In this document: one piece after another, positions 44,223 through 53,748 of the stretch
Layout: the number at the start of each line of letters is the position of its first letter
How positions within the stretch are numbered: position 1 is the stretch's first letter
From: Saprospiraceae bacterium
GTDB taxonomy: Bacteria > Bacteroidota > Bacteroidia > Chitinophagales > Saprospiraceae
Direction of reading: 5' to 3'
Length of the DNA stretch: 64,000 nt
Assembly: GCA_016719615.1 (NCBI GenBank)
Contig: JADJYQ010000006.1
Coordinates: 402,100-466,099 of the forward strand
Position numbers and translations under genes: made by a program
Notes under the pieces: generated by a model
What the model saw: only the letters and a program-made list of their open reading frames with translations
The model's database searches: none
What the model was told of the DNA's origin: nothing

Positions 44223-47200
44223 ATGATTTACAGAGAGTACAAATCGTTGCAATTACCGGAAATCGATCGGCAAATGTTGGCGTTTTGGGAAGAGCAGGAT
44301 ATTTTCAAGAAAAGCATTGAGAACCGCGATGGTGCTCCTGATTTTGTGTTTTATGAGGGTCCGCCTTCTGCAAATGGGAAACCGGGTATTCACCATGTAA
44401 TGTCGCGTACGGTAAAAGATATTTTTTGTCGCTATCAAACGCTCATCGGGAAACAAGTTCACCGCAAAGGGGGCTGGGATACACACGGACTGCCCATCGA
44501 ACTGAGTGTAGAAAAAGAACTGGGAATCACCAAGGAGGACATCGGTGTCAAAATTTCTATCGATGACTATAATGCCAAGTGTCGCGAAACGGTCATGCGT
44601 TTCAAAAATGAATGGGACGATCTGACGCGCTGTATGGGTTATTGGGTGGATCTCGAACATCCTTATATTACTTTTAAAAATGAGTACATCGAATCTGTTT
44701 GGTACATCCTCAAGGAGATCTACAAAAAGAATTATTTATACAAAGGTTATAGCATTCAACCCTTTTCCCCCGCTGCCGGAACGGGTTTGAGTTCGCACGA
44801 ATTGAATCAGCCCGGTGCATATCGCGAAGTCAAAGATGTATCGGCCGTGGCTTTGTTCAAGGTCAAGAAAGAATCTTACAATACCGACCAACAAAAATTA
44901 TTCGGCGATCTCGATTTTTATATCGCGGCATGGACGACTACACCATGGACGCTTCCCAGCAATACCGCTCTGGCCGTTGGTGCATCCGTAGAATATCTCA
45001 TCGTTGAATGTTACAATCCTTATACCCATCAACTTCAGAATATACTGATGGCTAAAGATTTGTTACATAGCTGGTTTAAACCGGAAAATGAAGTTGAAGA
45101 TGCATTGCCTGCGGTTGATGAAAAAAGAACCTACTTTCATCGTTTAAATTACAAACTAACGGGCGTTCATATCGAAGGCTTGAAGTATGAACCCTTATTC
45201 GATTATGCCATCCCCTCTGATGGAGATGCTTTCAGAGTTTTACTCGGAGATTTTGTTTCTACTGAAGAAGGAACGGGTATCGTCCATATTGCGCCTTCTT
45301 TCGGAGCAGATGATATGCGTGTAGCTAAAAAGTATGGCATCGGCAGCCTAACACTCGTTAACCGGCAGGGAAAATTTACTTCGGAGGTTTATGATTTTGC
45401 AGGTGAATATGTAAAGGAAGCTTATCTGAGTCATGATGAGAAGGAAGCTGAAAAAAAGAGATTAGGTCTGGAACGCTATTTGTCGGTAGATGAACGTCTG
45501 GTCATCAAAATGAAAAAGAGCGGACAGCTTTTACATTCGCAAAAATATGCACACAATTATCCACATTGCTGGCGGACCGATAAACCGGTTTTATATTATC
45601 CACTCGACAGCTGGTTCATAAAGGTCACTGCAGTAAAAGATCGCCTGATTGCCCTCAACAACACCATTCAATGGAAACCGGCTGCCACAGGCACCGGAAG
45701 ATTTGGCAACTGGCTGGAAAATATTCAGGACTGGAATTTATCGCGGTCGCGCTATTGGGGCATTCCACTACCTATCTGGAGAAATGAAGAGGGCTCCGTT
45801 GAAAAATGCATAGGTTCAATAGAAGAGTTACAAACAGAAATTGAAAAAGCCAATGTCAAACTGGGTCTTCAACAATCAGTGCCCCAGGATTTGCACAGAC
45901 CTTATATCGATGAAATAGTTTTAGTATCTGAAGAAAGTAATGAAGTACTCAAAAGAGAACTCGATCTGATCGACGTATGGTTTGACTCTGGGTCGATGCC
46001 TTATGCACAATGGCATTATCCCTTTGAGAAAAAAGATTTGAGCAGAGAGTTTCCTGCTGATTTTATCGCAGAAGGTGTTGACCAGACCAGAGGTTGGTTT
46101 TATACTTTGCATGCAATTGCAACAATGGTTTTCGATAACGTTGCTTATAAAACCGTAGTTTCAAACGGTTTGGTATTGGATAAGAACGGGGAGAAGATGT
46201 CGAAGCGCAAAGGCAATGTGGTGGATCCTTTCAGCACACTCAAACAATACGGCGCAGATGCTACGCGATGGTATCTTTTAAGCAATGCAGATCCCTGGGA
46301 AAATCTCAAATTTGACCTGGAAGGAATTACAGAAGTGCGGAATAAATTTTTCGGCACTCTGTTTAATACTTATTCTTTCTTTTCCATATACGCCAATATT
46401 GACGCGTTTGTTTTTAATGAAATCAATACCATTCCTGTAGCACAACGCGCAGAACTCGATCGGTGGATACTTTCCAAATTGCAGAATGTCATTTTAGAAT
46501 ACAGGGCAAACATGAATGCTTATGAGCCCACACAAGCTGCACGATCTATCGAGAAATTTGTAGGCGATGATTTGTCCAATTGGTATGTGCGGTTGTCTCG
46601 TCGCAGGTTCTGGAAATCGGAATCCTCAACCGACAAACAAGCAGCTTTTGAAACGCTGTTTGAATGTTTGAAGGCAGTAAGTCAGCTCATGGCATCTTTA
46701 GCACCATTTATGGGTGACTGGTTATACAAAAATCTAACAGACACTTTGCGAAGTAATGGGCTTTCTGCGAATTCTTCTATGCGCCATGATTCTGTGCATC
46801 TCAGCGATTTGGCAGTGGCCAATTTGGAATACGTAGATGAAGCCCTTGAGCGCAGAATGGATTTAGCACAACGCATTTGCAGTCTCGTATTATCATTGCG
46901 AAAAGCACAGCGCATCAGAGTCAGACAACCGCTGAAACAAATCCTGATTCCAATTTTCTCCGATGAATTTAAATCGGATATCAAATACGTTGAAGAACTC
47001 ATCAAAGCCGAAGTCAACATCAAAGAGATCAATTATATTTCTGCTGATACAGATCTGGTGAAAAGAAAACCAAACCCAATTTTAAAACGCTCGGCAAAAA
47101 ATTAGGCAAACACATGAAAGAGGCAGCAGAGGCCATTCTAGCCTTTGATGCATCGATGATTCAAAAACTAGAAAAAGGAAATGCAGTCGAACTCAACTTT

Positions 47201-47581
47201 GAAGCCCAAACATTTCCAATCCTACTCGAAGATGTCGAAATTCTTTCAGAAGACATCCCCGGTTGGTTGGTAAGTACCGACGGACCCCTTACCGTCGCAC
47301 TTGATATATCCATCAATGACGAATTATTGGCAGAAGGTTATGCCCGCGAATTGATCAACCGAATTCAAAACATCCGCAAGGAAAAACAATTTAACGTCAC
47401 GGACCGGATACAGATTCAAATACAAGCACATCCTGACATTGAACTTGCACTATCCGGATACCTGGATCTCATCTGCAATGAAGTTTTGGCAGATTCGATT
47501 ATACAGCAAACATCAGACAATCAGGATAACATCGATTGGCTCGATGATCAAAAAATCGGGATACACGTTGAATTGAAATGA
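44223..47581 (+). CDS. ileS: Isoleucyl-tRNA synthetase, interrupted by one frameshift
   Basis: A class I aminoacyl-tRNA synthetase. The HIGH-type motif PPSANGKPGIHHVMS is near residues 48-62, the editing domain (CP1, with TTPWTLPSN) follows, then GVDQTRGWFY and KMSKRKGN (about 658-664), and an anticodon-binding domain. The main frame stops at 47105 after VKRKPNP; the sequence then continues in another frame (FKTLGKKLGKHMKEAAEAIL...) to 47581. Adding one base at the short A/T runs near 47078 gives one 1119-residue protein of normal length. Because the enzyme is essential, I read the break as a sequence error, though a real frameshift with a second ileS elsewhere is possible. Confidence 0.95.
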
Positions 47582-47593
47582 ATATTAATGAGT

Positions 47594-47860
47594 CCTCCAG
47601 CTGAAGCTGGAGGCTATTGATGGTATTTGGATATAGAAGATATTTTTCATAGAACATCTAATCTAAACCCGCAAGACGGCTTCAGCCGTATTCATAAACG
47701 AAAATTTCGGGTTGATAAAAAATGCCGAAAACAAAAGGAGAATCATTAAATTTAACACAAATTATCAATAGGGATGGGTTTCAACCCATCCCGAACCCCA
47801 TTCCGAACCGGAAATACAAACGCATTTTAATATTTCAACCCATCCCGTACATCAAACCGA
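47594..47860. repeat. Three-hairpin repeat, copy 1
   Basis: Hairpin A cctccagctgaagctggagg (47594-47613), hairpin B acggcttcagccgt (47676-47689), and hairpin C built on gatgggtttcaacccatc (within 47771-47792), joined by conserved spacers (aacgaaaatttcggg, and gccgaaaacaaaaggagaatc). Extra single arms of C (tttcaacccatcccg) follow near 47832. Hairpin A, just 13 bases after the ileS stop, may also serve as its terminator. Confidence 0.85.
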
Positions 47861-47919
47861 ACCCAACCTATCTCAAAACGAAGGGTAAAATAATTTTCAA
47901 CATTTACCCAAAATGAACT

Positions 47920-48111
47920 TCAATCTCCATTTCGACTGTACATGGTGGTAGGTAAAACATCATTTGGATTTAATTCTACAATTTTTCCATTTCTCATCAC
48001 TACCAAGGGACTATTCTTTAGTTTTTTAAACTCGATCAATTTTTTATAGCACTCTTCAAGACCCTTAACAATTTTGTCTCTTTCTTCTTTAAATTGTTCA
48101 TTTGTCGTCAT
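47920..48111 (-). CDS. Small protein coupled to the zeta-toxin-like gene
   Basis: 63 residues: an N-terminal helix (TTNEQFKEERDKIVKGLEECYKKLIEFKKLK) followed by a short beta part (SPLVVMRNGKIVELNPNDVLPTT). It overlaps the end of the zeta-toxin-like gene by 14 bases. This small partner is often found next to zeta-type toxins in Bacteroidota and is probably the antitoxin, but that is inferred from position. Confidence 0.65.
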   Translation of the reverse strand: MTTNEQFKEERDKIVKGLEECYKKLIEFKKLKNSPLVVMRNGKIVELNPNDVLPTTMYSRNGD

Positions 48112-48676
48112 TATATTTTTTTTTAATAGTGTTCCAAATTACGAAATTATGGATTTTTACTTCGTTAATAGTTCCTTCTGAAATTATTTCATATTTATCC
48201 CCGGAATTATTTACAAATAACCAATTATCTAATTTAGGCAAAAATAATTCGAAAAAATTATGAAGTCCTCTTTTATAACGCCTTCTTATTATTTCTTCGG
48301 GAACATTATGGCCTCCTTCTTTTACTCGAGTCATAACTCTTAATATTGCCAATTCTTCTGAGTGCAACTAAAAAAATAGGCATGTAATCTGATATCCGTT
48401 ATCCTTAGCAGCTTTAATTAATTCAATATAGCTTCTTGTAGAGAGTGTAGTTTCAAATGCGAAACTAGTTCCTGTCTTTAATAGTTTCTTAATTCTAGCC
48501 AGCATTAATTTTCCTGCCTCTATTCCAGCTTTTTCAGGCTGAAATGGGGATAAGCCTTTGGCAATCTCATCTGCATTTACAAATTCTTTGCAATCCAGAA
48601 TTTCAGGCAAAATTGTGTAAGAAGCTGTTGTTTTTCCTGCTCCATTGCAGCCTGCTATAATAAACAGTTTTTTCAT
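48098..48676 (-). pseudogene. Zeta-toxin-like kinase with an internal amber codon
   Basis: The whole reading frame is 192 codons with one in-frame TAG at 48368-48370. Before it: the Walker A GCNGAGKTT (about 9-17), VNADEIAKGLSP and TSFAFETTLST. After it: LHSEELAILRVMTRVKEGGHNVPEEIIRRRYKRGL, the family's usual continuation. The stop falls where relatives have Trp (F-F-W-L-H-S), so one TGG to TAG change explains it. The toxin would phosphorylate a small molecule such as a UDP-sugar. The downstream partner at 47920 is intact. Either a disabled toxin, a suppressed amber or a base error. Confidence 0.75.
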
Positions 48677-48944
48677 TAATTACAAAAATACTAAATTACT
48701 TCGTATAAATTGATTTAAATAGTTCACCTGCGAAAGAGGTTGATGAAGTTTGAATTGCAAATATTAAAAACTGATTTCTGATAAAATGAGGGTATGGGTT
48801 TCAGCTTTAAAATACATGCGGCTCTTGTTATAATTGCAATAAAATCTGTCAAACTTCTATGACTATATATAATAGGAGGAATATCATTATAGTACTGTAT
48901 TTTGTTCAAAGGGAAAAAATAATTTATTTACGCTTATATTGCTT
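48677..48944. other. Gap between TA genes
   Basis: No convincing gene. A 61-codon minus-strand frame at 48724-48909 is AT-rich with no recognisable features and no clear start signal. Confidence 0.4.
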
Positions 48945-49064
48945 TTATGAAAGCACAATCAATTTATAAAATAACGGATGATGTAAGTTCAGATTTATTT
49001 TTTCCGACAAACCAAATCCCTCCTCATCTAAAATTTTGATCAAATATTTAGGACTTAGATTCAT
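48945..49064 (-). pseudogene. Degraded HicA-like toxin remnant
   Basis: 39 codons starting 7 bases after the HicB stop: MNLSPKYLIKILDEEGFGLS, a good HicA N-terminus, then EKINLNLHHPLFYKLIVLS. The catalytic G-S-H block of HicA is absent from the place where it should be, so the toxin is probably inactive. HicA usually precedes HicB, but the reverse order is common. Confidence 0.5.
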
Positions 49065-49071
49065 TCAATTC

Positions 49072-49284
49072 CTAATTCAATGAATATTCTAATGTATTGC
49101 TATCATCCGGAATCAATTCTCCCCTGTCTTTTAATTCCTCTATATACAAAGTAATGGCTTCTCTGGCCATCGCAACGGCCTCATCCACATTTTCGCCATA
49201 GGTAATACAACCAGGAAGGGCGGGAACAATTACAGTATAACCTCCTTCTTCTTCTTTGTGTAAATGAATTTTATAGGTGTACAT
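49072..49284 (-). CDS. HicB family antitoxin
   Basis: 70 residues of the HicB RNase-H-like fold: YKIHLHKEEEGGYTVIVPALPGCITYGENVDEAVAMAREAITLYIEEL. There is no separate C-terminal DNA-binding domain. It is followed on its own strand by a degraded HicA-like remnant, so its own toxin has been lost while the antitoxin has been kept. That is a typical stage in the decay of TA modules. Confidence 0.85.
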   Translation of the reverse strand: MYTYKIHLHKEEEGGYTVIVPALPGCITYGENVDEAVAMAREAITLYIEELKDRGELIPDDSNTLEYSLN

Positions 49285-49390
49285 CTGGAAATGTTTCGAA
49301 GGAGTATAAATTGATTTAAGAGTAAAATTACATCAATTTATGTTTCTAAAAAAGAGGAAATTAATTACCCGAAATCTAAACTAAACCCGC

Positions 49391-49515
49391 AAGGCGGCTT
49401 CAGCAGTATTCATAAACGAAAATTTCGGGATGATTAAAAATACCGAAAACAAAAAGAGAATCATTAAATTTAATACAAATTATCAATAGGGATGGGTTTC
49501 AACCCATCCTGAAAC
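49391..49515. repeat. Three-hairpin repeat, copy 2 (lacks hairpin A)
   Basis: A worn hairpin B (ggcggcttcagcagt near 49401) and hairpin C (gatgggtttcaacccatc within 49489-49509), with the same spacers as copy 1. Confidence 0.8.
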
Positions 49516-49618
49516 GAAAACCCATCCCGCAACGAATATAAAAACAAAATTTAAAATTTCAACCAATTCGTGCAACGAAAATAAAACGATTAATAAAATT
49601 CAAAATTATAAACAGGAT

Positions 49619-49818
49619 CCTCCAGCTGAAGCTGGAGGCTATTGATGGAAATTGATAAAAATCATGAATTAAAAACGCAAACAAATAAATTGAACCCGCA
49701 AGACGGCTTCAGCCGTAATCATAAACGAAAATTTCAGGATTATAAAAAATGCCGAAAACAAAAGGAGAATCATTAAATTTAACACAAATTATCAATAGGG
49801 ATGGGTTTCAACCCATCC
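49619..49818. repeat. Three-hairpin repeat, copy 3
   Basis: Complete: hairpin A at 49619-49638, hairpin B at 49703-49716 and hairpin C at 49798-49818, with near-identical sequence to copy 1 between B and C. Same orientation as the others. Confidence 0.85.
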
Positions 49819-49885
49819 TGAAACGAAAACCCATCCCGAAACGCAATCAAAAACGAAATTTAAAATTTCATGTCAATTTAAAAAT

Positions 49886-50743
49886 TCACCCCTCCTCACA
49901 AATCCCCTTCAATATTTCCAATGCCTTGGGCCAGGTTTCTAAAAAATACGCATCAAAACTTTGAATCGTATCCATTTCAACTTTTAAGTTGGTACCCGTT
50001 CCACTTGGTAAAAAATAATAACACTCCATAACACCCTTCCAAATTTCAATTTCGGGACCGTCCAGGACTTCTTTACCATCTTGTAAAATTCCAAGATGCT
50101 CAATGCATACACAAGAAGCAGGAATGTTTTTTTGGATTCTGCTCACCATGCCGCCTTCATTACCTTGCTCATCCGTGCCGACAAAGTGAATGGCAGTTCC
50201 CTCATCCCAACTACCCCTATAATGAGATCCGGGATTAAAAGCAGCCGTCCATTTTTGGTAGGTATCGGGCGCCAACATGAGCTGATATACTCTTTCCGGA
50301 GTTGTATTGATGAAATATTCAAATTGAATTTTTTTCAGCGTTAATCCCGCTGCATATTTTGAAAAATTATCCAAAATAGCTTGCCAGCCCTGTTGCTGCA
50401 ATTCATGAGAATTCTCGCTTTCCGGATCAAAGGACTCCACGATCCTCGTTTGTCCATTTTCATCGATAAATTCCACCCGGGCCTTGCGACCATCCGCCAT
50501 CGTATATTCGATAAGCTGATTTTCTTCGACGGCATCATATACTCCGGTAAAATCGAATCCCATACTCCCGTCTTTGGCTTCCATCCGCGATGTAAAATGA
50601 CCGCCCGGCCTTAAATCATTTTCTGCGTGGGGGCAATGCCAATCATCGGAGGCAGCATTCCATTTTGTAATGTGAAAGGGATGGGTCCAGTATTTCCAAA
50701 CTTTTTGTGGGCTGGTGTTTACCAAGGTAGTTACAGTGATCAT
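49886..50743 (-). CDS. Tandem SRPBCC (AHSA1-like) protein
   Basis: 285 residues with two START-like/AHSA1 domains: the first (about 1-135) opens with VTTLVNTSPQKVWKYWTHPFHITKWN and contains the GGHFTSRMEAKDGSMGFDFTGVY strand; the second (about 140-285) contains IQFEYFINTTPERVYQLMLAPDTYQKWTAAF. These domains bind hydrophobic ligands in a cavity; the specific ligand is unknown. No signal peptide. It is followed on its 3' side by copy 3 of the three-hairpin repeat and preceded by the palindrome at 50848. Confidence 0.9.
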   Translation of the reverse strand: MITVTTLVNTSPQKVWKYWTHPFHITKWNAASDDWHCPHAENDLRPGGHFTSRMEAKDGSMGFDFTGVYDAVEENQLIEYTMADGRKARVEFIDENGQTRIVESFDPESENSHELQQQGWQAILDNFSKYAAGLTLKKIQFEYFINTTPERVYQLMLAPDTYQKWTAAFNPGSHYRGSWDEGTAIHFVGTDEQGNEGGMVSRIQKNIPASCVCIEHLGILQDGKEVLDGPEIEIWKGVMECYYFLPSGTGTNLKVEMDTIQSFDAYFLETWPKALEILKGICEEG

Positions 50744-50847
50744 AAGCTGAAAGATTGTGTTGGGGTAAAAATAAGAAATATCTTGAAAATATATCGCCAG
50801 AATTTAGGCAACAATCAAAGATTTAATATTCAGGTGATGTGTATAAG

Positions 50848-50863
50848 ACTAACGAATGTTAGT
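50848..50863. repeat. 16-bp palindrome actaacgaatgttagt
   Basis: Arms actaac and gttagt with the spacer gaat. The 14-base core is identical to those at 22859 and 57289, always in the same orientation. It lies 105 bases upstream of the SRPBCC gene start. Confidence 0.6.
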
Positions 50864-50925
50864 AGGTATTTAACTGATGGGGCCTGCTGCTGCTGCGCAA
50901 AAAAAATTTAACACCGGTTTATAAT

Positions 50926-51044
50926 CCGTTTGGAAAACGGAGTTTTCCTATCGCCCCAGCGTATCCCGCTTTCTTTAAATTTCTTAATATCAAAATGTAT
51001 TTCAAAGCGGGATCCGTTCTGGTGATAGCAAAACTTAGTTTTGC
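50926..51044. repeat. Cluster of perfect hairpins
   Basis: ccgttt-gga-aaacgg (50926-50940), atcccgcttt (50963-50972) pairing with aaagcgggat (51004-51013), and gcaaaac-tta-gttttgc (51028-51044). A structured element of another type, adjacent to the three-hairpin repeat copy 4. Confidence 0.65.
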
Positions 51045-51093
51045 GAACGGAATGTTGAATCAAAAACCCAAGCAAATTATTTGAAACTGTCAG

Positions 51094-51211
51094 ACGGCTT
51101 CAGCCGTTTTCAAAAACGAGAATTTCAGGATTTTGAATAGTACTGCAAACAAAAAGAGGATTATTAAATTTAAAACGCAACCATCAATAGGGATGGGTTT
51201 CAACCCATCCC
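51094..51211. repeat. Three-hairpin repeat, copy 4 (lacks hairpin A)
   Basis: Hairpin B acggcttcagccgt (51094-51107) and hairpin C (51190-51211), joined by the same spacers with small changes. Further single arms of C follow near 51239 and 51282. Confidence 0.8.
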
Positions 51212-51433
51212 GAAACGAAATGCGATCGAATTTTACTATTTCAACCCATCCCGCACCGTAAATACGAACGAATTGTAAAATTCCAACCCATCCAGAAATA
51301 GAATCCAAAATAATTTTTAACAAATTGCCATTCACAACCCCCATTCACATACCGCCATCTTGAAAATAATCTCAAAACGAAATGCAATATAATTTTCAAA
51401 TTTTATTCTTGATGAGCTTTGTGCCAAAGATTA

Positions 51434-52528
51434 TTAGATCAGAAATTCCCCATCCCTATAAATCACAACACCATCTGCTACAATCTCCCCACCCTTCCGC
51501 ATATCGGTGATCATATCCCAGTGAATCGATGAATGATTTTTACCTCCACTTTGTAAGTATGATTGTCCGATAGCCATATGTACCGTACCTCCGATTTTCT
51601 CATCGAAGAGAATATTTTTTGTGGGCCTTTGAATGTTTTTATTGGTGGCAATGGCGACTTCTCCAAATCTTCTGCTTCCTTCAATCTGGAAAATGCGATC
51701 CAATAATTCCTGTCCGACCTCAGCTTTCCATTCAACCACTTCGCCTGCTTTTACGATGAGCCTAATTCCCTGAACATCCTGTTCTTGATAGATGCTGGGG
51801 AAATTAAAATATATTTCACCATCAACGCTATCTTCTACCGGACTCGTAAACACTTCTCCTGATGGCATGTTGGCTTTGCCATCGGAGTTGATCCATGTAC
51901 GTCCTTTTACAGAAAAAGAAATCTCAAATTGCGGATTGCGATAAATAATATGATCGCAAGTATTGAGGTAATCGACAATGCCCTGTTGATAAGCCGAAAG
52001 TTCTTTCCACTTTACAGCCGGATTTTCTTCGTTTAAAAAACAAGCTTGTTGTATAAACAAAGTATATTCATCAAGTGTCATCCCTGCATGAAATGCACCA
52101 TATGCTGTAGGGTATTGACACAAACTTCTTTTTAAAGAACCATTGCCCAATCTTTCAAAATACAATTGATCGTAAGTTTGTATCGAATGCATTCTTGTTT
52201 TTCGGTTTTCAGCAGGTATTTGAAATTTTTGTGCTGATAAATACGGGGCACGAATGACCATTACAGCATCAAATTCTGTCATGGCTTGTTTGAAGGATGC
52301 GGAAACATGTGAAAGTTGATGATCTTTTCCCTTGGACAATAATATTTGGTCCTGATTTTCAAAAGATATTTCTGTTTCTACAATAGCGCCGGCTTCTGTT
52401 GCTTTCTCAAAAAATGCTTTTAGCAGCGGCTCAGCCAAAGTGGTAGTTCGTACGAACACTCGTTCGCCTGCTTTTAAGTACAAAGAATAATGAACCAGAA
52501 GATCGGCATATTTATCAATCCAAGACAT
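51434..52528 (-). CDS. M29 family aminopeptidase
   Basis: 364 residues, close to the family length (about 370-410). Key blocks: YADLLVHYSLYLKAGERVFVRTT at the N-terminus, the metal-binding Glu and His residues in NMPSGEVFTSPVEDSVDGEIYF (about 220-241), EIGG-like GRRFGEVAIATN, and HMAIGQSYLQSGGKNHSSIHWDMITDMRKGG with the C-terminal metal ligands (His and Asp). Thermophilic aminopeptidase T/AmpS-like zinc or cobalt enzymes cut N-terminal residues. No signal peptide. Its start shares a base with the stop of hflX, so they are co-translated. Confidence 0.9.
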   Translation of the reverse strand: MSWIDKYADLLVHYSLYLKAGERVFVRTTTLAEPLLKAFFEKATEAGAIVETEISFENQDQILLSKGKDHQLSHVSASFKQAMTEFDAVMVIRAPYLSAQKFQIPAENRKTRMHSIQTYDQLYFERLGNGSLKRSLCQYPTAYGAFHAGMTLDEYTLFIQQACFLNEENPAVKWKELSAYQQGIVDYLNTCDHIIYRNPQFEISFSVKGRTWINSDGKANMPSGEVFTSPVEDSVDGEIYFNFPSIYQEQDVQGIRLIVKAGEVVEWKAEVGQELLDRIFQIEGSRRFGEVAIATNKNIQRPTKNILFDEKIGGTVHMAIGQSYLQSGGKNHSSIHWDMITDMRKGGEIVADGVVIYRDGEFLI

Positions 52529-53736
52529 TACCAGGTTTTTGCTTTGTAAGGATAGCGAATCAGGTATTGTTTGATGATCGCATCTTTAAGAAAATTGCGA
52601 AGCAATTCGATATTCTCCATCGATTTTGCGGAAATGAATAAGACCGGATATGGATAATTGGCCTCCATTTGCCGATGCAATTCCTGTTCGAGATCTTTTT
52701 TGACTTCTGCTTCCAGCAATTTATCAAAATATTGTTCGCGGTAAGCATCCATTTTATTACAAACCAGTAGGACCGGTTTTTCACCGGCACCTAATTCCTT
52801 CAAAGTTTCCGTTACCGTTTGTATGTGATCTTTGTATTGCGGATGTGAGATATCCACAACATGAATGAGAATATCGGATTCGCGCACTTCATCCAGCGTC
52901 GATTTAAAACTCTCGATAAGATGATGCGGAAGTTTGCGGATGAATCCTACGGTATCTGAAAGTAAAAAAGGCATGGCATCCCAAACGACTTTGCGAACCG
53001 TAGTGTCTAAAGTTGCAAATAATTTGTTTTCTGCAAATACAGAAGACTTACTCAGTAAGTTCATCAGCGTTGATTTGCCGACGTTGGTATAACCTACCAG
53101 CGCCACGCGAATCATTTCGTCCCTGTTTTTTCTTTGCGTAATATTTTGCTGATCGATTTTTTCCAAACGCTTTTTGAGTAGGGATATTTTTTCTTTTACA
53201 ATCCGTCGGTCCGTTTCAATTTCCTGTTCGCCGGGTCCGCGCATACCAATACCTCCGCGCTGTCTTTCCAGGTGCGACCACATCCCGCGAAGTTTCGGAT
53301 AGATGTATTGCAACTGTGCCAACTCGACCTGTGTTTTTGCTTGTGCGGTTTGTGCGCGACTTGCAAAAATGTCGAGAATCAAAAAACTACGGTCTATGAT
53401 TTTAACCATGAGTCCTTTTTTGAGAATATTTTGTTGTTTACCGCTGAGATCATCGTCGAAGATGACCATGTTGGCCGGAAAGTGTTCCATATAATCAGCG
53501 ATCTCTTTTATTTTTCCGGGACCGATAAAAGAGTAGCTATTGATCGCTGGTAATCTTTGCGTAAATCTTTTGATGACTTGAGCACCGGCAGTTTGTGCCA
53601 GAAATTCCAGTTCATCCAAGTGCTCCTGAACCAATTTATCAGATTGGTCCGGAAGGATGATGCCAACGAGGATTGCTTTTTCAGCTTCGCCATTTGCATT
53701 TTTATATTCCTGTACATCAAATGACGTTCTCGGCAT
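52528..53736 (-). CDS. hflX: Ribosome-associated GTPase HflX
   Basis: 402 residues. The HflX N-terminal domain contains AGAQVIKRFTQRLPAINSYSFIGPGKIKEI. A central coiled linker has LRGMWSHLERQRGGIGMRGPGEQEIETDRR, and the G-domain has G1 GYTNVGKST (about 215-223), G3 DTVGFIRKLPHHLIESFKSTLDE and G4 CNKMD. HflX splits stalled 70S ribosomes, particularly under heat stress. It is of normal length for the family. Confidence 0.95.
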   Translation of the reverse strand: MPRTSFDVQEYKNANGEAEKAILVGIILPDQSDKLVQEHLDELEFLAQTAGAQVIKRFTQRLPAINSYSFIGPGKIKEIADYMEHFPANMVIFDDDLSGKQQNILKKGLMVKIIDRSFLILDIFASRAQTAQAKTQVELAQLQYIYPKLRGMWSHLERQRGGIGMRGPGEQEIETDRRIVKEKISLLKKRLEKIDQQNITQRKNRDEMIRVALVGYTNVGKSTLMNLLSKSSVFAENKLFATLDTTVRKVVWDAMPFLLSDTVGFIRKLPHHLIESFKSTLDEVRESDILIHVVDISHPQYKDHIQTVTETLKELGAGEKPVLLVCNKMDAYREQYFDKLLEAEVKKDLEQELHRQMEANYPYPVLFISAKSMENIELLRNFLKDAIIKQYLIRYPYKAKTW

Positions 53737-53748
53737 AAAGAATATCGA

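Larger units (their letters stand above)
50744..51433. other. Repeat-filled gap
   Basis: No gene is supported. It holds the 16-bp palindrome at 50848, a set of perfect hairpins (50926-51044) and copy 4 of the three-hairpin repeat (51094-51211). Confidence 0.6.

Noticed and set aside
47060..47120. Programmed frameshift in ileS
   Set aside because: No known ileS uses one, and no slippery heptamer with a downstream structure stands out. The other homopolymer gaps in the window make a sequence error the simpler explanation.
47722..47916. Short frames at 47722 and 49749 sharing MPKTKGESLNLTQIINRDGFQP
   Set aside because: Both fall inside copies of the three-hairpin repeat. They share sequence because the repeat is conserved; there is no ribosome binding site and the C-termini differ without pattern.
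48724..48909. A 61-codon minus-strand frame
   Set aside because: No recognisable domain, no start signal and AT-rich composition between two TA remnants.
50848..50863. TetR-type operator for the SRPBCC gene
   Set aside because: The arm and spacer layout would suit a TetR operator, but identical words occur inside a coding region and similar ones between convergent genes, and no TetR gene is in the window, so a local operator role is not supported.
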